A stretch of DNA of 64,000 bases, taken from Phytophthora hibernalis (taxonomy: Eukaryota; Oomycota; Peronosporomycetes; Peronosporales; Peronosporaceae). Position 1 is the first letter of the stretch, and each line of letters opens with the position of its first letter. A program made the translations under genes and the position numbers. Of the stretch, positions 55,443 through 64,000 are shown piece after piece. The DNA lies in the NCBI GenBank assembly GCA_012656075.1, contig JAAKBF010000060.1:186001-250000 (forward strand), in the 5' to 3' direction. A model generated the notes under the pieces. The model did no database searches, was not told the origin of the DNA, and saw only the letters and a list, made by a program, of their open reading frames with translations.

Positions 55443-55925
55443 GTGGTCGAGTTCAACGCGGAGCTGAGACGAGTGGCAACTTTACTCGAATCCTTTTTTA
55501 CTAACCACTGGTTTAGAACACTAGATATCGCTGCACTCTGCGGCGGAATCGTGCACGGTATTGCCGGGCCCGGTGGGATCCTGGGTGTGCTTCCTGCCGT
55601 GGTGCGCAACAATTGGGGCAAGTCCATTGCCTACCTAGGCTCCTTCTGCGATGCGTCCATCCTTACCATGGGCCCGTGTACGGAGAAGTACATGTAACGT
55701 GTCGACTTGGTGGCAATTCGCCCAAGGTGGACTTCCGCGTCGGCATGTGCTCGTCGGTACTGTTGCATTGCCGACAGACATGTTAATGTGCAGCTGCGCC
55801 ATCACGAACGAGTGCACTCCAGTGCCTTGGTGTCCACTACCTCCGCCGCAGACACAAGTTTCGGTTGCTGTTGTGTGGTAATGTCATGGTTTAACTTGGA
55901 CGTTCACGCCCGCAACCACTCGATT
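55443..55925 (+). pseudogene. NicO/UreH-like transporter, decayed copy 2 (C-terminal half)
   Basis: Reads RTLDIAALCGGIVHGIAGPG, then GILGVLPAVVRNNWGKSIAY and LGSFCDASILTMG, the second half-repeat of the same transporter family (GIVHGIAGPGG matching GIVHVLTGPDH). After 55680 the frame is lost, but VDFRVGMCSSVLLHC can be followed, matching FRIGMCSSAFSFIVCC in copy 3. Several frame changes and no intact start: a pseudogene fragment. Confidence 0.58.
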
Positions 55926-56069
55926 GATGCAAAATTCCATATCAAACTCTGGTTCATTCCTCAAAATTCATCGCGAGAAGAACATCAAAAGCTCACGAAG
56001 TAGCTATGGCCAGCACACTATTAATATCCACCGTCACGCGAATGTTGAGCGACGAGAACAGTAGTCTGG

Positions 56070-56791
56070 TACATGCATCACTGGTCCAAATCATCTCCAG
56101 GCTTGCTTCTCGGAATTGTCCACGTTCTCACTGGTCCGGGCCACCTGAGTGTTCTGGCGGCCATGTCCAATGACGGACGTTTGCGCTGGGTCTCAGTTGG
56201 GGCTGTGGCCACTCTCTCGGATTGATCATCATGGCTGCCATCTTCTTCGCCGCGGGTCGAACCATCGATCTCGACGCGACCGGCGAGTATCTAAATTATG
56301 TCGTGGGTGTGTTCATGATCGCCCTTGGCGTCTGGACAGGCAAGAGCGTGTATCGAAAATACCATCTGAAGTTGGTAGAGGCGAAGGGAGGTGCTGTCAT
56401 TGACGAAGAAATCGGTGGCGGACACGACCATCGTGAGTCGCAATCCGGAGCAGAAGAGGACACGATCTGCCAATATCAACACCCCTGAAGCTGCTGTCCG
56501 CTCACCAACGGGATCGTACGCACTAATGATCTACGAAACTAACGAGATGGGCGAAGATGCTGAGTTGGTATCGTGCATGGCATCGCTGGATCCTCATCAT
56601 GAGTGTTTTTGCGGCACTCTACGGCGAAATTACCCGTCGACTGGGTGGGAACACGCCCGTGATCGATTTCCGAATTGGTATGTGCTCATCTGCGTTTTCA
56701 TTCATCGTTTGCTGTCTGTGATCATCTTGCAGTCGTTTGGTGTGCTTGACGAAGGTGTCAATGCACAGCCTAGAACAATCAAAAGGCTGTG
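56070..56791 (+). pseudogene. NicO/UreH-like transporter, decayed copy 3
   Basis: Reads SPGLLLGIVHVLTGPGHLSV then LAAMSNDGRLRW, slips frame at about 56190, and continues CGHSLGLIIMAAIFFAAG, RTIDLDATGEYLNYVVGVFM and IALGVWTGKSVYRKY. The central part (cytoplasmic loop with GGGHDHRES) is followed directly by C-terminal remains (VFAALYGEITRRLGGN, DFRIGMCSSAFSFIVCC) after another shift. The second half-repeat core (GIVHGIAGPGG region) is missing, so besides frameshifts there is an internal deletion. It is the least decayed N-terminal half of the three. Confidence 0.6.
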
Positions 56792-56976
56792 AACCTATCA
56801 GCTTGGCAAGTTATATTTTCATTGATAACGATGCTGGAGTTCTACGCGCAAATATAGTGCTGGAAGCTTGTTTTATCAATAGTTTGTGTTCTGATCGGGG
56901 ACATTGAAGAGGCATGTGTGTGGGTCATTTGCCTGTTTGAGCGATCTAAGCACGCGGTGGTGTTTGACCGTTCACT

Positions 56977-58164
56977 ATGAGCATTCGAGTGCACAATTCC
57001 GAGCACTTCGAGGAGCTTCGTCAAAGCGCGCTCAATAACTCGTCGCTATCGTCAAAGTGAGCTAATCGAGCCTGTTGTAGTCTGGGAAACTCATACTTCG
57101 AAGTACTTACTGTTGAAATCTAGGTCGCGTTCGATGGCCTCACCTTCCACGAATGGTAGAGGTAAGATTATAGCCTCAGCTCTATCGAAGGAGACGCACA
57201 TGGTAGGGATCGACCGTACAGCTAGATTGTTCGAACTATTTCTCTGATCTTGCAGTTTAATTTTTGTAATCCTGACACAGAAACGCGTGACCATGAAGCA
57301 CGAGCTCTACATGAAGGAGCAAGAAGCCATGGGGAAGAAGCTAGCGGAGACGATTGCGGAAAACATACAGCGACAGAAAAGCAAGAAGGAAGGCCAATAT
57401 CTGAAACTGCAACAGGAAGTGGAGGTAAGAAGGTGCCTAAAATGCCGCTATTGACCGAGAACTCACGGGTATTTCAACATTTCTGCTGTAGGACGGAAAA
57501 TCCTCGCTAAGGAACTACACGAAAAGATCAAGCTACAACAGCAGTCTAAGACCCGTCAATTTACTCGCATGCACGAGGAGTGGACAACAGAGGTGTTCCA
57601 CAAACTTAACGATCCCATCGTTAGCAAGGTACACGCCATGGATGGTAAGCAAAGAAGTGACGAGAAAGCCGACGCGTACCAAAAGTTCCTGGACATCACC
57701 AACAAAAGGGTGGACTCTTCCGCGACATCATCATTGAAAGCGAATATAACCCGCTGAGCGATGCGAAGTTCTTGAACCATCGAGCGAAACTAGATGACCC
57801 TATGAAGCGCGTACATCGGCGACGTGAAGAAGAAGATGCCATTGCTCGGGATGGAGCCAACATGTCGAACGAAAACGGTGGAGAGCGTCCTGTCGTGAAC
57901 AAGCACTACGTCGGTCGTCCCGACAACTTGGATGTGAAACTCTGGTCCAATGGCGTTTTCGAGAGCACCCCGTACGGCTACTTCCACAAGATGATGAACA
58001 GCACGGCTAGCTCCGAAGGGTCCAAGGCGTATGCGTCGCAAGTAAAGATGGATCACTACAACATCGAAAAGGGTCCTGAAATTCTTCGTCAAGAGCTCCC
58101 TAAAGGAAAACGCACCAACTTTGACGACCTCAAGATTCCAAAGACAACCATCCAATTGTCGTGA
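56977..58164 (+). CDS. FAM228-like conserved protein (putative cilium-associated)
   Basis: Start MSIRVHNSEHFEELRQSALN at 56977. Probable short exons follow (SRSMASPSTNGR near 57123-57162), then the main part from about 57281: MKHELYMKEQEAMGKKLAE, coiled coil, an intron 57424-57490, HEKIKLQQQSKTRQFTRMHE, then FLDITNKR joined to LFRDIIIESEYNPLSDAKFL, the region resembling FAM228 proteins. The C-terminus is VKLWSNGVFESTPYGYFHKM and KTTIQLS. Frame breaks at 57497-57500 and 57712-57713 are repaired by one added base. Function is not known; FAM228 genes occur mainly in ciliated organisms. The exact 5' exon structure is not settled. Confidence 0.55.
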
Positions 58165-58798
58165 GTCGACCAAGAGACGTAGTAGCAATTTTATCAGTTA
58201 GTCTGCAACATGTCCAATGCTTTTTGTTTGCATTGGTATTATCCAGCTGAAAGATTGCGGGTCCAAGGCAGGGAACCTGAAAAATATATTTATATTTTTA
58301 GCTGCAATATCGTATTTCGGCAGTTTTCTAAAACAATACAGTTATTTATTTGTGCGTTTTGCATATTCTAAGTGTAATTTTTGGAGTTTTGAGCTTTAAA
58401 ATTAATACTTATTAATAACATGTACTGTAAGTACTGTATGATAGTCTTGAGCAAAATAATTTATTGCGTGGTGTTAAAATGTTAAATCAGTTATGTATTT
58501 CAGCAGCCCGGTAAAAATTGATATACGGTAAATAATATTGTCGGGTTCCCTGCTCCAAGGTCGCTCGGAGGCATCAATTATAACAATGTCAACCTCAGAA
58601 AAACCTTGATGCTAGCTTTGATACATACTTCGAAGTCGCTAAAACTTACAATTGATTCCTTACGTCTCGTATTCCACAAAAATACCCGCGGATTCTACTA
58701 AGAAATCGGCAAAAGAGGGAGGCGATAGCAGCTCATGGCTCACGATACGAGCTGCCAAACGACAATCTCGAGACGGTGATCCTGTTGTGTTTACATGT
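58165..58798. other. AT-rich intergenic
   Basis: About 630 bp, strongly AT-rich between 58280 and 58520. No gene or clear repeat. Confidence 0.5.
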
Positions 58799-59586
58799 AT
58801 TGTCCGGGCCATTCTCTAAAAGGTGCTCATGATTACCACCATTTTCTAAAGGCGTGGCCGTCTTTAAAAGGTGCTCATTCAAGATGTTAAATAACACGGG
58901 GTGCAACCAGCATCGCAATCACCATAGGTTACTGCCGTGGATACGTGCTCCTAGGAACCCGCCCTCCATAGGCGAAGTTGCAGCTGAGCGCGACTTCGGG
59001 AGCAGTTATAAACCGCAACAAATTCAAATTGAAAGCATCGCAATCACCAGCACCTCACACAGGAAGGAGCGCGATCGTAATGACCAGTCGTGCAGTTTAG
59101 CCGATTCCACAACCTGTAGGCAAGCCATTGGTCCAAGGGCTAGCTATAGTAAGAAGAATGATAAGCACCTGCTGTTGTTGCTCAGATCACTAGGACATAC
59201 TAATAGTACCACATATTAATAATTGCAGACTCATATGTACAACAAGATCAGCACTTTAGACACCACAACCATGTTCCTGCAGCATTCCCGCTGTCAAAAT
59301 GCCTCACCCGCCTACGGAAAGGTTAGTTTCCAGAGGGACCCCGCATTGCATAATTTACTCCTGTACACGACTACGCGTCTGTGGCGAAATACGTCGTGGA
59401 AACGGTGGTGTAAGCGCTTAGTACGCTTGTCAAGTGTATGCTCGATGTCCGTACACCTACATCACTGCACGGGCTCCACTTCTTGGCGTGACTGGCCAAG
59501 TTGCCATCTCTTCTGTTATATATCGGTTAGGATAACAAGCACCTTTTAAAGACGATCGCGCCTTTTAGAGAATGCCCTATTGTCCG
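58799..59586. mobile_element. hAT-like MITE with 8-bp target-site duplication
   Basis: attgtccg stands at both ends (58799-58806 and 59579-59586) as an 8-bp direct duplication, the size made by hAT transposases. Inside, the left end ggccattctctaaaagg and the right end (reverse complement agggcattctctaaaagg) form terminal inverted repeats, continued by cgtctttaaaaggtgct on both arms (58859-58876 and 59539-59556). The left arm has about 29 extra bases containing a partial duplicate of the TIR. The 772-bp interior has no transposase frame, so the element is non-autonomous. Confidence 0.72.
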
Positions 59587-60212
59587 AGACCGTTCACTGA
59601 TCTTGCAGAATAACATGCAACCGCCTTCATTGGTAACGTGTCTCAAAATGGCAGACGTCTCGACAACTTCAATCAGTCGGTATTCCGCCTGAGTTTATAC
59701 TACATGTACCGGTATCTCGGACATTCATTCATTCGTTCTTCGCGCAAGTTCTATTATAGTGCATAAGACGAAAAGACCAAAACCTGCTGTCGCTAAGCTC
59801 GCTTGCAATTGCAGGTTAGTCACAGGGTTCACCGCAGTCCCCACCTTAGCCAGGTGATCATTTGTCTCCAGGATTTTCCAGCCCTTGACTCAGGAGTTGC
59901 GGCAAGGTGAAGGCAGTCTGCCGTCTGTTCGTACCTGCGGTCACGTAATCCTAATTATGGGACGAGGTTCCGAAAACCTCGCGTCCTGCAAACATGCACT
60001 GCATCAACTTCCCTTTTTGGTGAACGGTTGTTCCCAACTTTTCCCAGTTCACGCGAGTTTGATCTCTTTTCGCTGCCTGTTGACAACCAACTTGCTGGTA
60101 TAACGCCATTTTGAACTGCAACCAACCTGTTTGTACGGACAGAAAAAATCGTTACCTACGTTCCTCACATAGCCGGCCGTAGCTGCTGGACGTCCGCAAT
60201 CCGACGAAGCTC
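59587..60212. other. Intergenic upstream of the sulfatase gene
   Basis: 626 bp, no gene supported; the distal part is presumably the promoter and leader of the following gene. Confidence 0.4.
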
Positions 60213-62807
60213 ATGGCGATGGCTGCCATTCGCCAAACCGCCAGCTCCGGCCTCAAGTCTCCGTGGCGGGTTCTTTTTCTCAACGTCTCAACAGAGGAAC
60301 CCATGGCCCAATCCACCCGAAGTCGAGTGCCTGTCGAAGGTATCCGCAGTAGGGAGGCAACAGAGACCAAAGTCAGGAGGAGACAGCAGGCCCAAGTTTT
60401 CCAGATCGACGACCTGGACGCGCCCCCATGGCTCGGCTGGCTGTTCATCTACACGTTCGTGCTCTTCTACTTCTCGGCCAGTCGCTGCGTGGCGCTCAAG
60501 GCGCTGGTGACCAAGTACAGCAGTCCGGCAGACTACACACCCAGCGTCAAGGCCGCAGCACTAGCACTAGGATTCCTAGAAGATTTCGTGTGCACGACGT
60601 ACTTTGCTACTGTGTTGTGGCTCTTTGACACGCTCAAGCAGGCGGCGCTGGGCTCGCAAACCTGCGCGCGTCTTCGGGGACTCGCCACCTTTCTCGTGTC
60701 GTGGGTCTTGTTCTTGGGCCTCATGGGGCCGTTCGTAGCCGACTTGCTGCTTGTGGTGCACAGAGATATGAGGTTCACGAGCGGTCTGCTGGCCACGGTC
60801 ATCCGGGAACGAGAACACTTGAGAGACGCCCCGATCTCCGAGGAAGAACTGAACTCGGGATACATCAACGCTGTCGGACTGGTCATGGTTTCCACGTTCT
60901 TTGCGGTGGCGCGAACGTGGGCGCGTTGGACGGACTTATCTCGCTGGAACCCGACGCACTTGGTGTCGAATTGTCTGGTGACAAAGCTTGTGGTCTTGGA
61001 AACGCGCAGTGTCAAGTTCCTCAACAAAAATGCAGTTCAAGACCGCAACGCGGCGGAGGACAAGCTGGAAGAGGGACTCAACAACACCGAGGCATCAACT
61101 TCATCTTCCAGCGATGAAGAGATAGAGTCGCTGCTTTCGTCGGCGAAAAGTGGTCAACGAGGGACGTGCTACCACGCGGTCCGAGTCGCAGTCGCCCTTA
61201 CTGGACTTGGAATGATGTCTGCTGGCGTTGTAGCTGTTCGCTGCGCTTGCTCGCCTTTGATCGCGTACTCGGCGTTGAACGCGACACTGAATGAGGTGTT
61301 CTTCCACGCCTTGCAGCCTGCTCCAATCGATGCCACACTTACCAACATGCTCGGCGACCAACCTTGGGCTGAGATGTACATTCACCAGACGGAGAAGCAC
61401 GAGCTTTTCGGAGACGACGCCATCTACCGACGCACCACAGGCTTCAAGGGAGACCTTGCATTCGATGTCAAGGTCTCAGAAGAGAACCCGCCCAACGTAC
61501 TGGTTATCGGAGTGGAGTCTTTCCGGTTCCAAGACTCGAGCTACCTCGTTGGCGAGGACGACCCGTCCAACTTGTTCAAGGGAACCGATATGACTATCAC
61601 GCCGAACTTCGACAGGTGGGCCAAGCGTGGAGTTGCTATGCGCAATATTTGGACAAGCAATCCTACAAGTCGGTCCTTGGAAAGTGTGCTGTTCGCACAG
61701 ATTCCCTACGACAGTGCTGAGAAGACTGGTATCACTGGAGGCGCAAAGGATACCAACCTGACCGGCTTACCGCAGCTTTTCACGCAGAAGGGATACGAGA
61801 CGTACTTCACAACCGGCTCCTCAATTGACCTGGATGGCTGGGACGTGTTTCTTCCAAATCATGGCTTTGAGAACGTGTGGGACAACAAGAAGATGATGAA
61901 CCTGGCAGAATATCACATGGGGATCAAACCTGACGACTGGCTTGGCGAGGCTCATCGCGGATTGAACTGGGGCGTGCACGATGACCTCAGCTTCCAGCTC
62001 CTCGGCGATTTAATGATCAACAAGACGAAGGAACAGAACGAGCGCGTGGCCAGCGGCGAGCCTAAAATGCCGTCGTTCATCACACACTACACCATCTCGA
62101 GCCATGCACCATTCGATTCCTGGCCGAAATGGTACGCGGAGATCGACAAGCCCGACTTCTCTGCGTTGTACGAAGGAGAACCCCACGCAGATATGATCCA
62201 GAGGTATCTGGAAGTGAGGTACTTCTCCGACATGGAGCTGGGCAAGTTCATGGACCGAATGCTGAGTGAGGGCATCCTCAACGACACCATCGTCATCATC
62301 ACAGGGGACCACGGCCAAGCCCCAGAAGCCGACGTCACCAACACCCACGAGGAGTCCATGACGCGAGCTGCGGCTGCCATCATCGCAGAAGGGCGACTGG
62401 GCGACGCGGTGGGGCTCGTGCTCGACGATGTAGTGGAGCACTACGACTTTCTCAACACGCTGGCGGACATCACGGGCGTCCCGGACGGAGGCTTCCTGCA
62501 GAACGGCGTCGGTCGCTCACTCAAGCGCAAGGTCCCGTACGGCAAGCGCGTGGTGTTCAGCAATGAGCCCAGCCGCAAGATGTCGATCGTACGTGGCCAC
62601 CAACGTCTGCGCTACGACCAAGTGTCCGACTCCGTGATGCTGCACGACACGGAGAGCGACCATGGTATGACCACGGACCTGTTCCCCAACCTCTCAGCCG
62701 AAGAGCAGGCTAAGTGGACGACGTGGCGCGACAATGGACGCCAAATCACTGCCTACTACAAGAAACGCTGGGAAGAAAACTGTCTGCTTAGCGTCAACTG
62801 CAACTAA
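60213..62807 (+). CDS. Membrane-anchored sulfatase-fold protein, LTA-synthase-like
   Basis: 864 aa, single frame. A cytoplasmic N-terminus is followed by about five membrane helices between residues 75 and 380 (WLGWLFIYTFVLFYFSASR, FVCTTYFATVLWLFD, FLVSWVLFLGLMGPFVADLL and others). An extracellular alkaline-phosphatase/sulfatase domain follows: NVLVIGVESFRF (metal-binding acidic residue), NIWTSNPTSRSLESVLFA (candidate Thr/Ser nucleophile), HYTISSHAPF, and VIITGDHGQAPE (metal ligands Asp and His). The layout of helices plus an extracellular domain, with Glu and Thr in place of the Cys of true sulfatases, matches lipoteichoic-acid-synthase-type phosphoglycerol transferases. Substrate in an oomycete is unknown; a lipid-linked phospho-group transfer is possible. 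An internal start at 60303 is possible. The C-terminus has two Cys (CLLSVNCN). Confidence 0.8.
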   Translation: MAMAAIRQTASSGLKSPWRVLFLNVSTEEPMAQSTRSRVPVEGIRSREATETKVRRRQQAQVFQIDDLDAPPWLGWLFIYTFVLFYFSASRCVALKALVTKYSSPADYTPSVKAAALALGFLEDFVCTTYFATVLWLFDTLKQAALGSQTCARLRGLATFLVSWVLFLGLMGPFVADLLLVVHRDMRFTSGLLATVIREREHLRDAPISEEELNSGYINAVGLVMVSTFFAVARTWARWTDLSRWNPTHLVSNCLVTKLVVLETRSVKFLNKNAVQDRNAAEDKLEEGLNNTEASTSSSSDEEIESLLSSAKSGQRGTCYHAVRVAVALTGLGMMSAGVVAVRCACSPLIAYSALNATLNEVFFHALQPAPIDATLTNMLGDQPWAEMYIHQTEKHELFGDDAIYRRTTGFKGDLAFDVKVSEENPPNVLVIGVESFRFQDSSYLVGEDDPSNLFKGTDMTITPNFDRWAKRGVAMRNIWTSNPTSRSLESVLFAQIPYDSAEKTGITGGAKDTNLTGLPQLFTQKGYETYFTTGSSIDLDGWDVFLPNHGFENVWDNKKMMNLAEYHMGIKPDDWLGEAHRGLNWGVHDDLSFQLLGDLMINKTKEQNERVASGEPKMPSFITHYTISSHAPFDSWPKWYAEIDKPDFSALYEGEPHADMIQRYLEVRYFSDMELGKFMDRMLSEGILNDTIVIITGDHGQAPEADVTNTHEESMTRAAAAIIAEGRLGDAVGLVLDDVVEHYDFLNTLADITGVPDGGFLQNGVGRSLKRKVPYGKRVVFSNEPSRKMSIVRGHQRLRYDQVSDSVMLHDTESDHGMTTDLFPNLSAEEQAKWTTWRDNGRQITAYYKKRWEENCLLSVNCN

Positions 62808-62966
62808 GTAGCAGAGCAAATATGAATGAAATATACCATAGCACGTCAAAAGGCAACATGACCATCAACTTCAACTTCCAACGGCGCATTCTGATTGGTG
62901 CACACCTCGCTTCTCATTGGTCAAAATAAGCATTTCGCGAACAGCTCCGCAGAGCCACACGTCTCC

Positions 62967-64000
62967 ATGCTGCTGCGCCTGCCGCGCGCCTGCATCTCTC
63001 TACGCCCCCGGTATCAGTGCAGCGTGTGCGATGGCTCACCACGCGCGTGGAAGCCCCTTCTTACTCCTCCCGAGATTTGAGGATGTTTAATGCACTGTCG
63101 GGCGAGCACGAGCCGTTCCCGCGAGAGACTTCAGCCACGCCCAATGTACTGAAATGGTACGCGTGCGGCCCCACAGTGTACGACAAGGCGCATCTGGGCC
63201 ACGCTAGAGCATACGTTAGCCAAGATATTCTTCGTCGAGTGGCGGAGCGCACGGGTGGGTACAAGGTGCAGCTAGTCATGGGGTCACGGACGTGGACGAC
63301 AAGATCATCCAGAGAGCCAAAGAGCAGCGCGTGGGCTTCCAGACGCTGGCCAGGGAGCAAGAAAAACAGTTTTTCGAGGACATGGCCAAGCTCTACGTGA
63401 AGCCTCCCACGGCCATCACGAGGGTGAGCGAACACCTGCCGGAGATCGTGAAATACGTCGACGAGATCGTGACTAAAGGCTTCGCTTATGAAGCTGCAGA
63501 TGGCTCCGGAGTGTACTTCAATACGCAGCAATTAGGAGACAGGTACGGCAAACTGGACCCGAGACGGCAGACGCTGAAGGACGAACAGATGCAGGCGGAG
63601 GCAGTGGCTGCGGTCGAGGAGAGTACCGTGGTGGACGAGGAGGAGAAAGTAAAAAGGGACCCGAGGGACTTTGCACTGTGGAAAACAGCCAAGACACCGG
63701 ATGAACCGGCGTGGCCATCACCATGGGGGATGGGCAGACCTGGCTGGCATATTGAGTGCTCGGCCATGACGCACCATGTACTGGGGACAAGTTGGACGTG
63801 CACACTGGTGGAGTGGATCTACGCTTCCCGCATCACAACAACGAGATCGCGCAGTGCGAGGCACACAATCATGGACCGCAGTGTGGGCATGACGAAGAGT
63901 GGTGCAAACACTTTGTGCATTTTGGCCATTTGTACATTCGGGGAAGGAAGATGTCCAAGTCGCTCAAGAACTTTATTTCCGTGAGGGATTTCTTGGAAGG
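62967..64000 (+). CDS. Cysteinyl-tRNA synthetase, 3' end outside window
   Basis: Start at 62967 (MLLRLPRACISLRP), an Arg-rich, acid-free leader that would target mitochondria once one base is added at the C-run 63005-63009. Class I catalytic features: KWYACGPTVYDKAHLGHARA (first zinc Cys and the HIGH-type HLGH), VTDVDDKIIQRA, GWHIECSAM (second zinc Cys), FPHHNNEIAQCEA (zinc His and Glu) and KMSKSLKN at about 63950. It joins cysteine to tRNA-Cys; one gene probably serves the organelle or both compartments. Further frame breaks at 63280-63283 and 63783-63786 (G-runs) are each cured by one added G. The anticodon-binding domain lies beyond the window. Confidence 0.9.

Noticed and set aside
1..64000. 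tRNA, rRNA and snRNA genes
   Set aside because: No convincing TPsiC/A-box pattern or rRNA-like stretch was seen when reading both strands; short ones could still be missed without a covariance search.

Overview
This is a eukaryotic nuclear segment, almost certainly from an oomycete and most likely Phytophthora or a close relative. It carries a secreted family PL3 pectate lyase gene cluster and a secreted GH6 glycosidase. It also carries flagellar genes (enkurin, a FAM228-like protein), short GT-AG introns of about 58-99 nt with one of 141 nt, small intergenic gaps, and an oomycete-type initiator (TCATTCTTCAATT) upstream of each pectate lyase. Species cannot be fixed from the sequence alone.

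Layout. Positions 1-2690 hold the 5' part of a Ufd2/UBE4-type ubiquitin E4 gene on the minus strand, with ZZ zinc fingers built into it. From about 2985 to 16922 lies a recent amplicon: five practically identical pectate lyase genes in 2684-bp units, three on the minus strand (A-C) facing two on the plus strand (D-E). A roughly 0.92-kb transposon-like segment R sits at the centre and at the right end, and a diverged inverted relative lies at the left end. From 16923 to 18023 there is a TIR-bearing transposon-like element and short repeats. Then follow COMMD3 (+), enkurin (-), the GH6 hydrolase (-), a membrane-anchored M14 carboxypeptidase (-), an anoctamin with an EF-hand (+), a small basic oomycete-type protein (+), a POT/PTR transporter (+), a very large BEACH/WD40 gene (-), two small genes (-), an Integrator subunit 4 gene (+), an MRM1-like rRNA methyltransferase (-), a ZNF598/Hel2-type E3 ligase (+) and a WW-WH2 actin-type protein (-). 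Positions 54215-56791 hold three decayed copies of a NicO-like transporter gene. A FAM228-like gene, a hAT-like MITE with an 8-bp target-site duplication, an LTA-synthase-like membrane sulfatase and the 5' part of cysteinyl-tRNA synthetase complete the window.

The genes outside the amplicon are mostly unrelated housekeeping functions in divergent or convergent pairs, as in a compact oomycete genome: protein quality control (E4, ZNF598), membrane traffic (COMMD3, BEACH), RNA processing (Integrator, MRM1, CysRS) and cilium/flagellum. The secreted enzymes (pectate lyases, GH6, M14 peptidase) fit plant-tissue degradation, extracellular digestion or wall remodelling.

Caution: about 25 single-base reading-frame breaks occur in otherwise well conserved genes, nearly all at short homopolymers and nearly all repaired by adding one base. 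I read these as consensus indels of the assembly and not as biology. Intron and exon positions given here were read by eye from splice sites and frame continuity.
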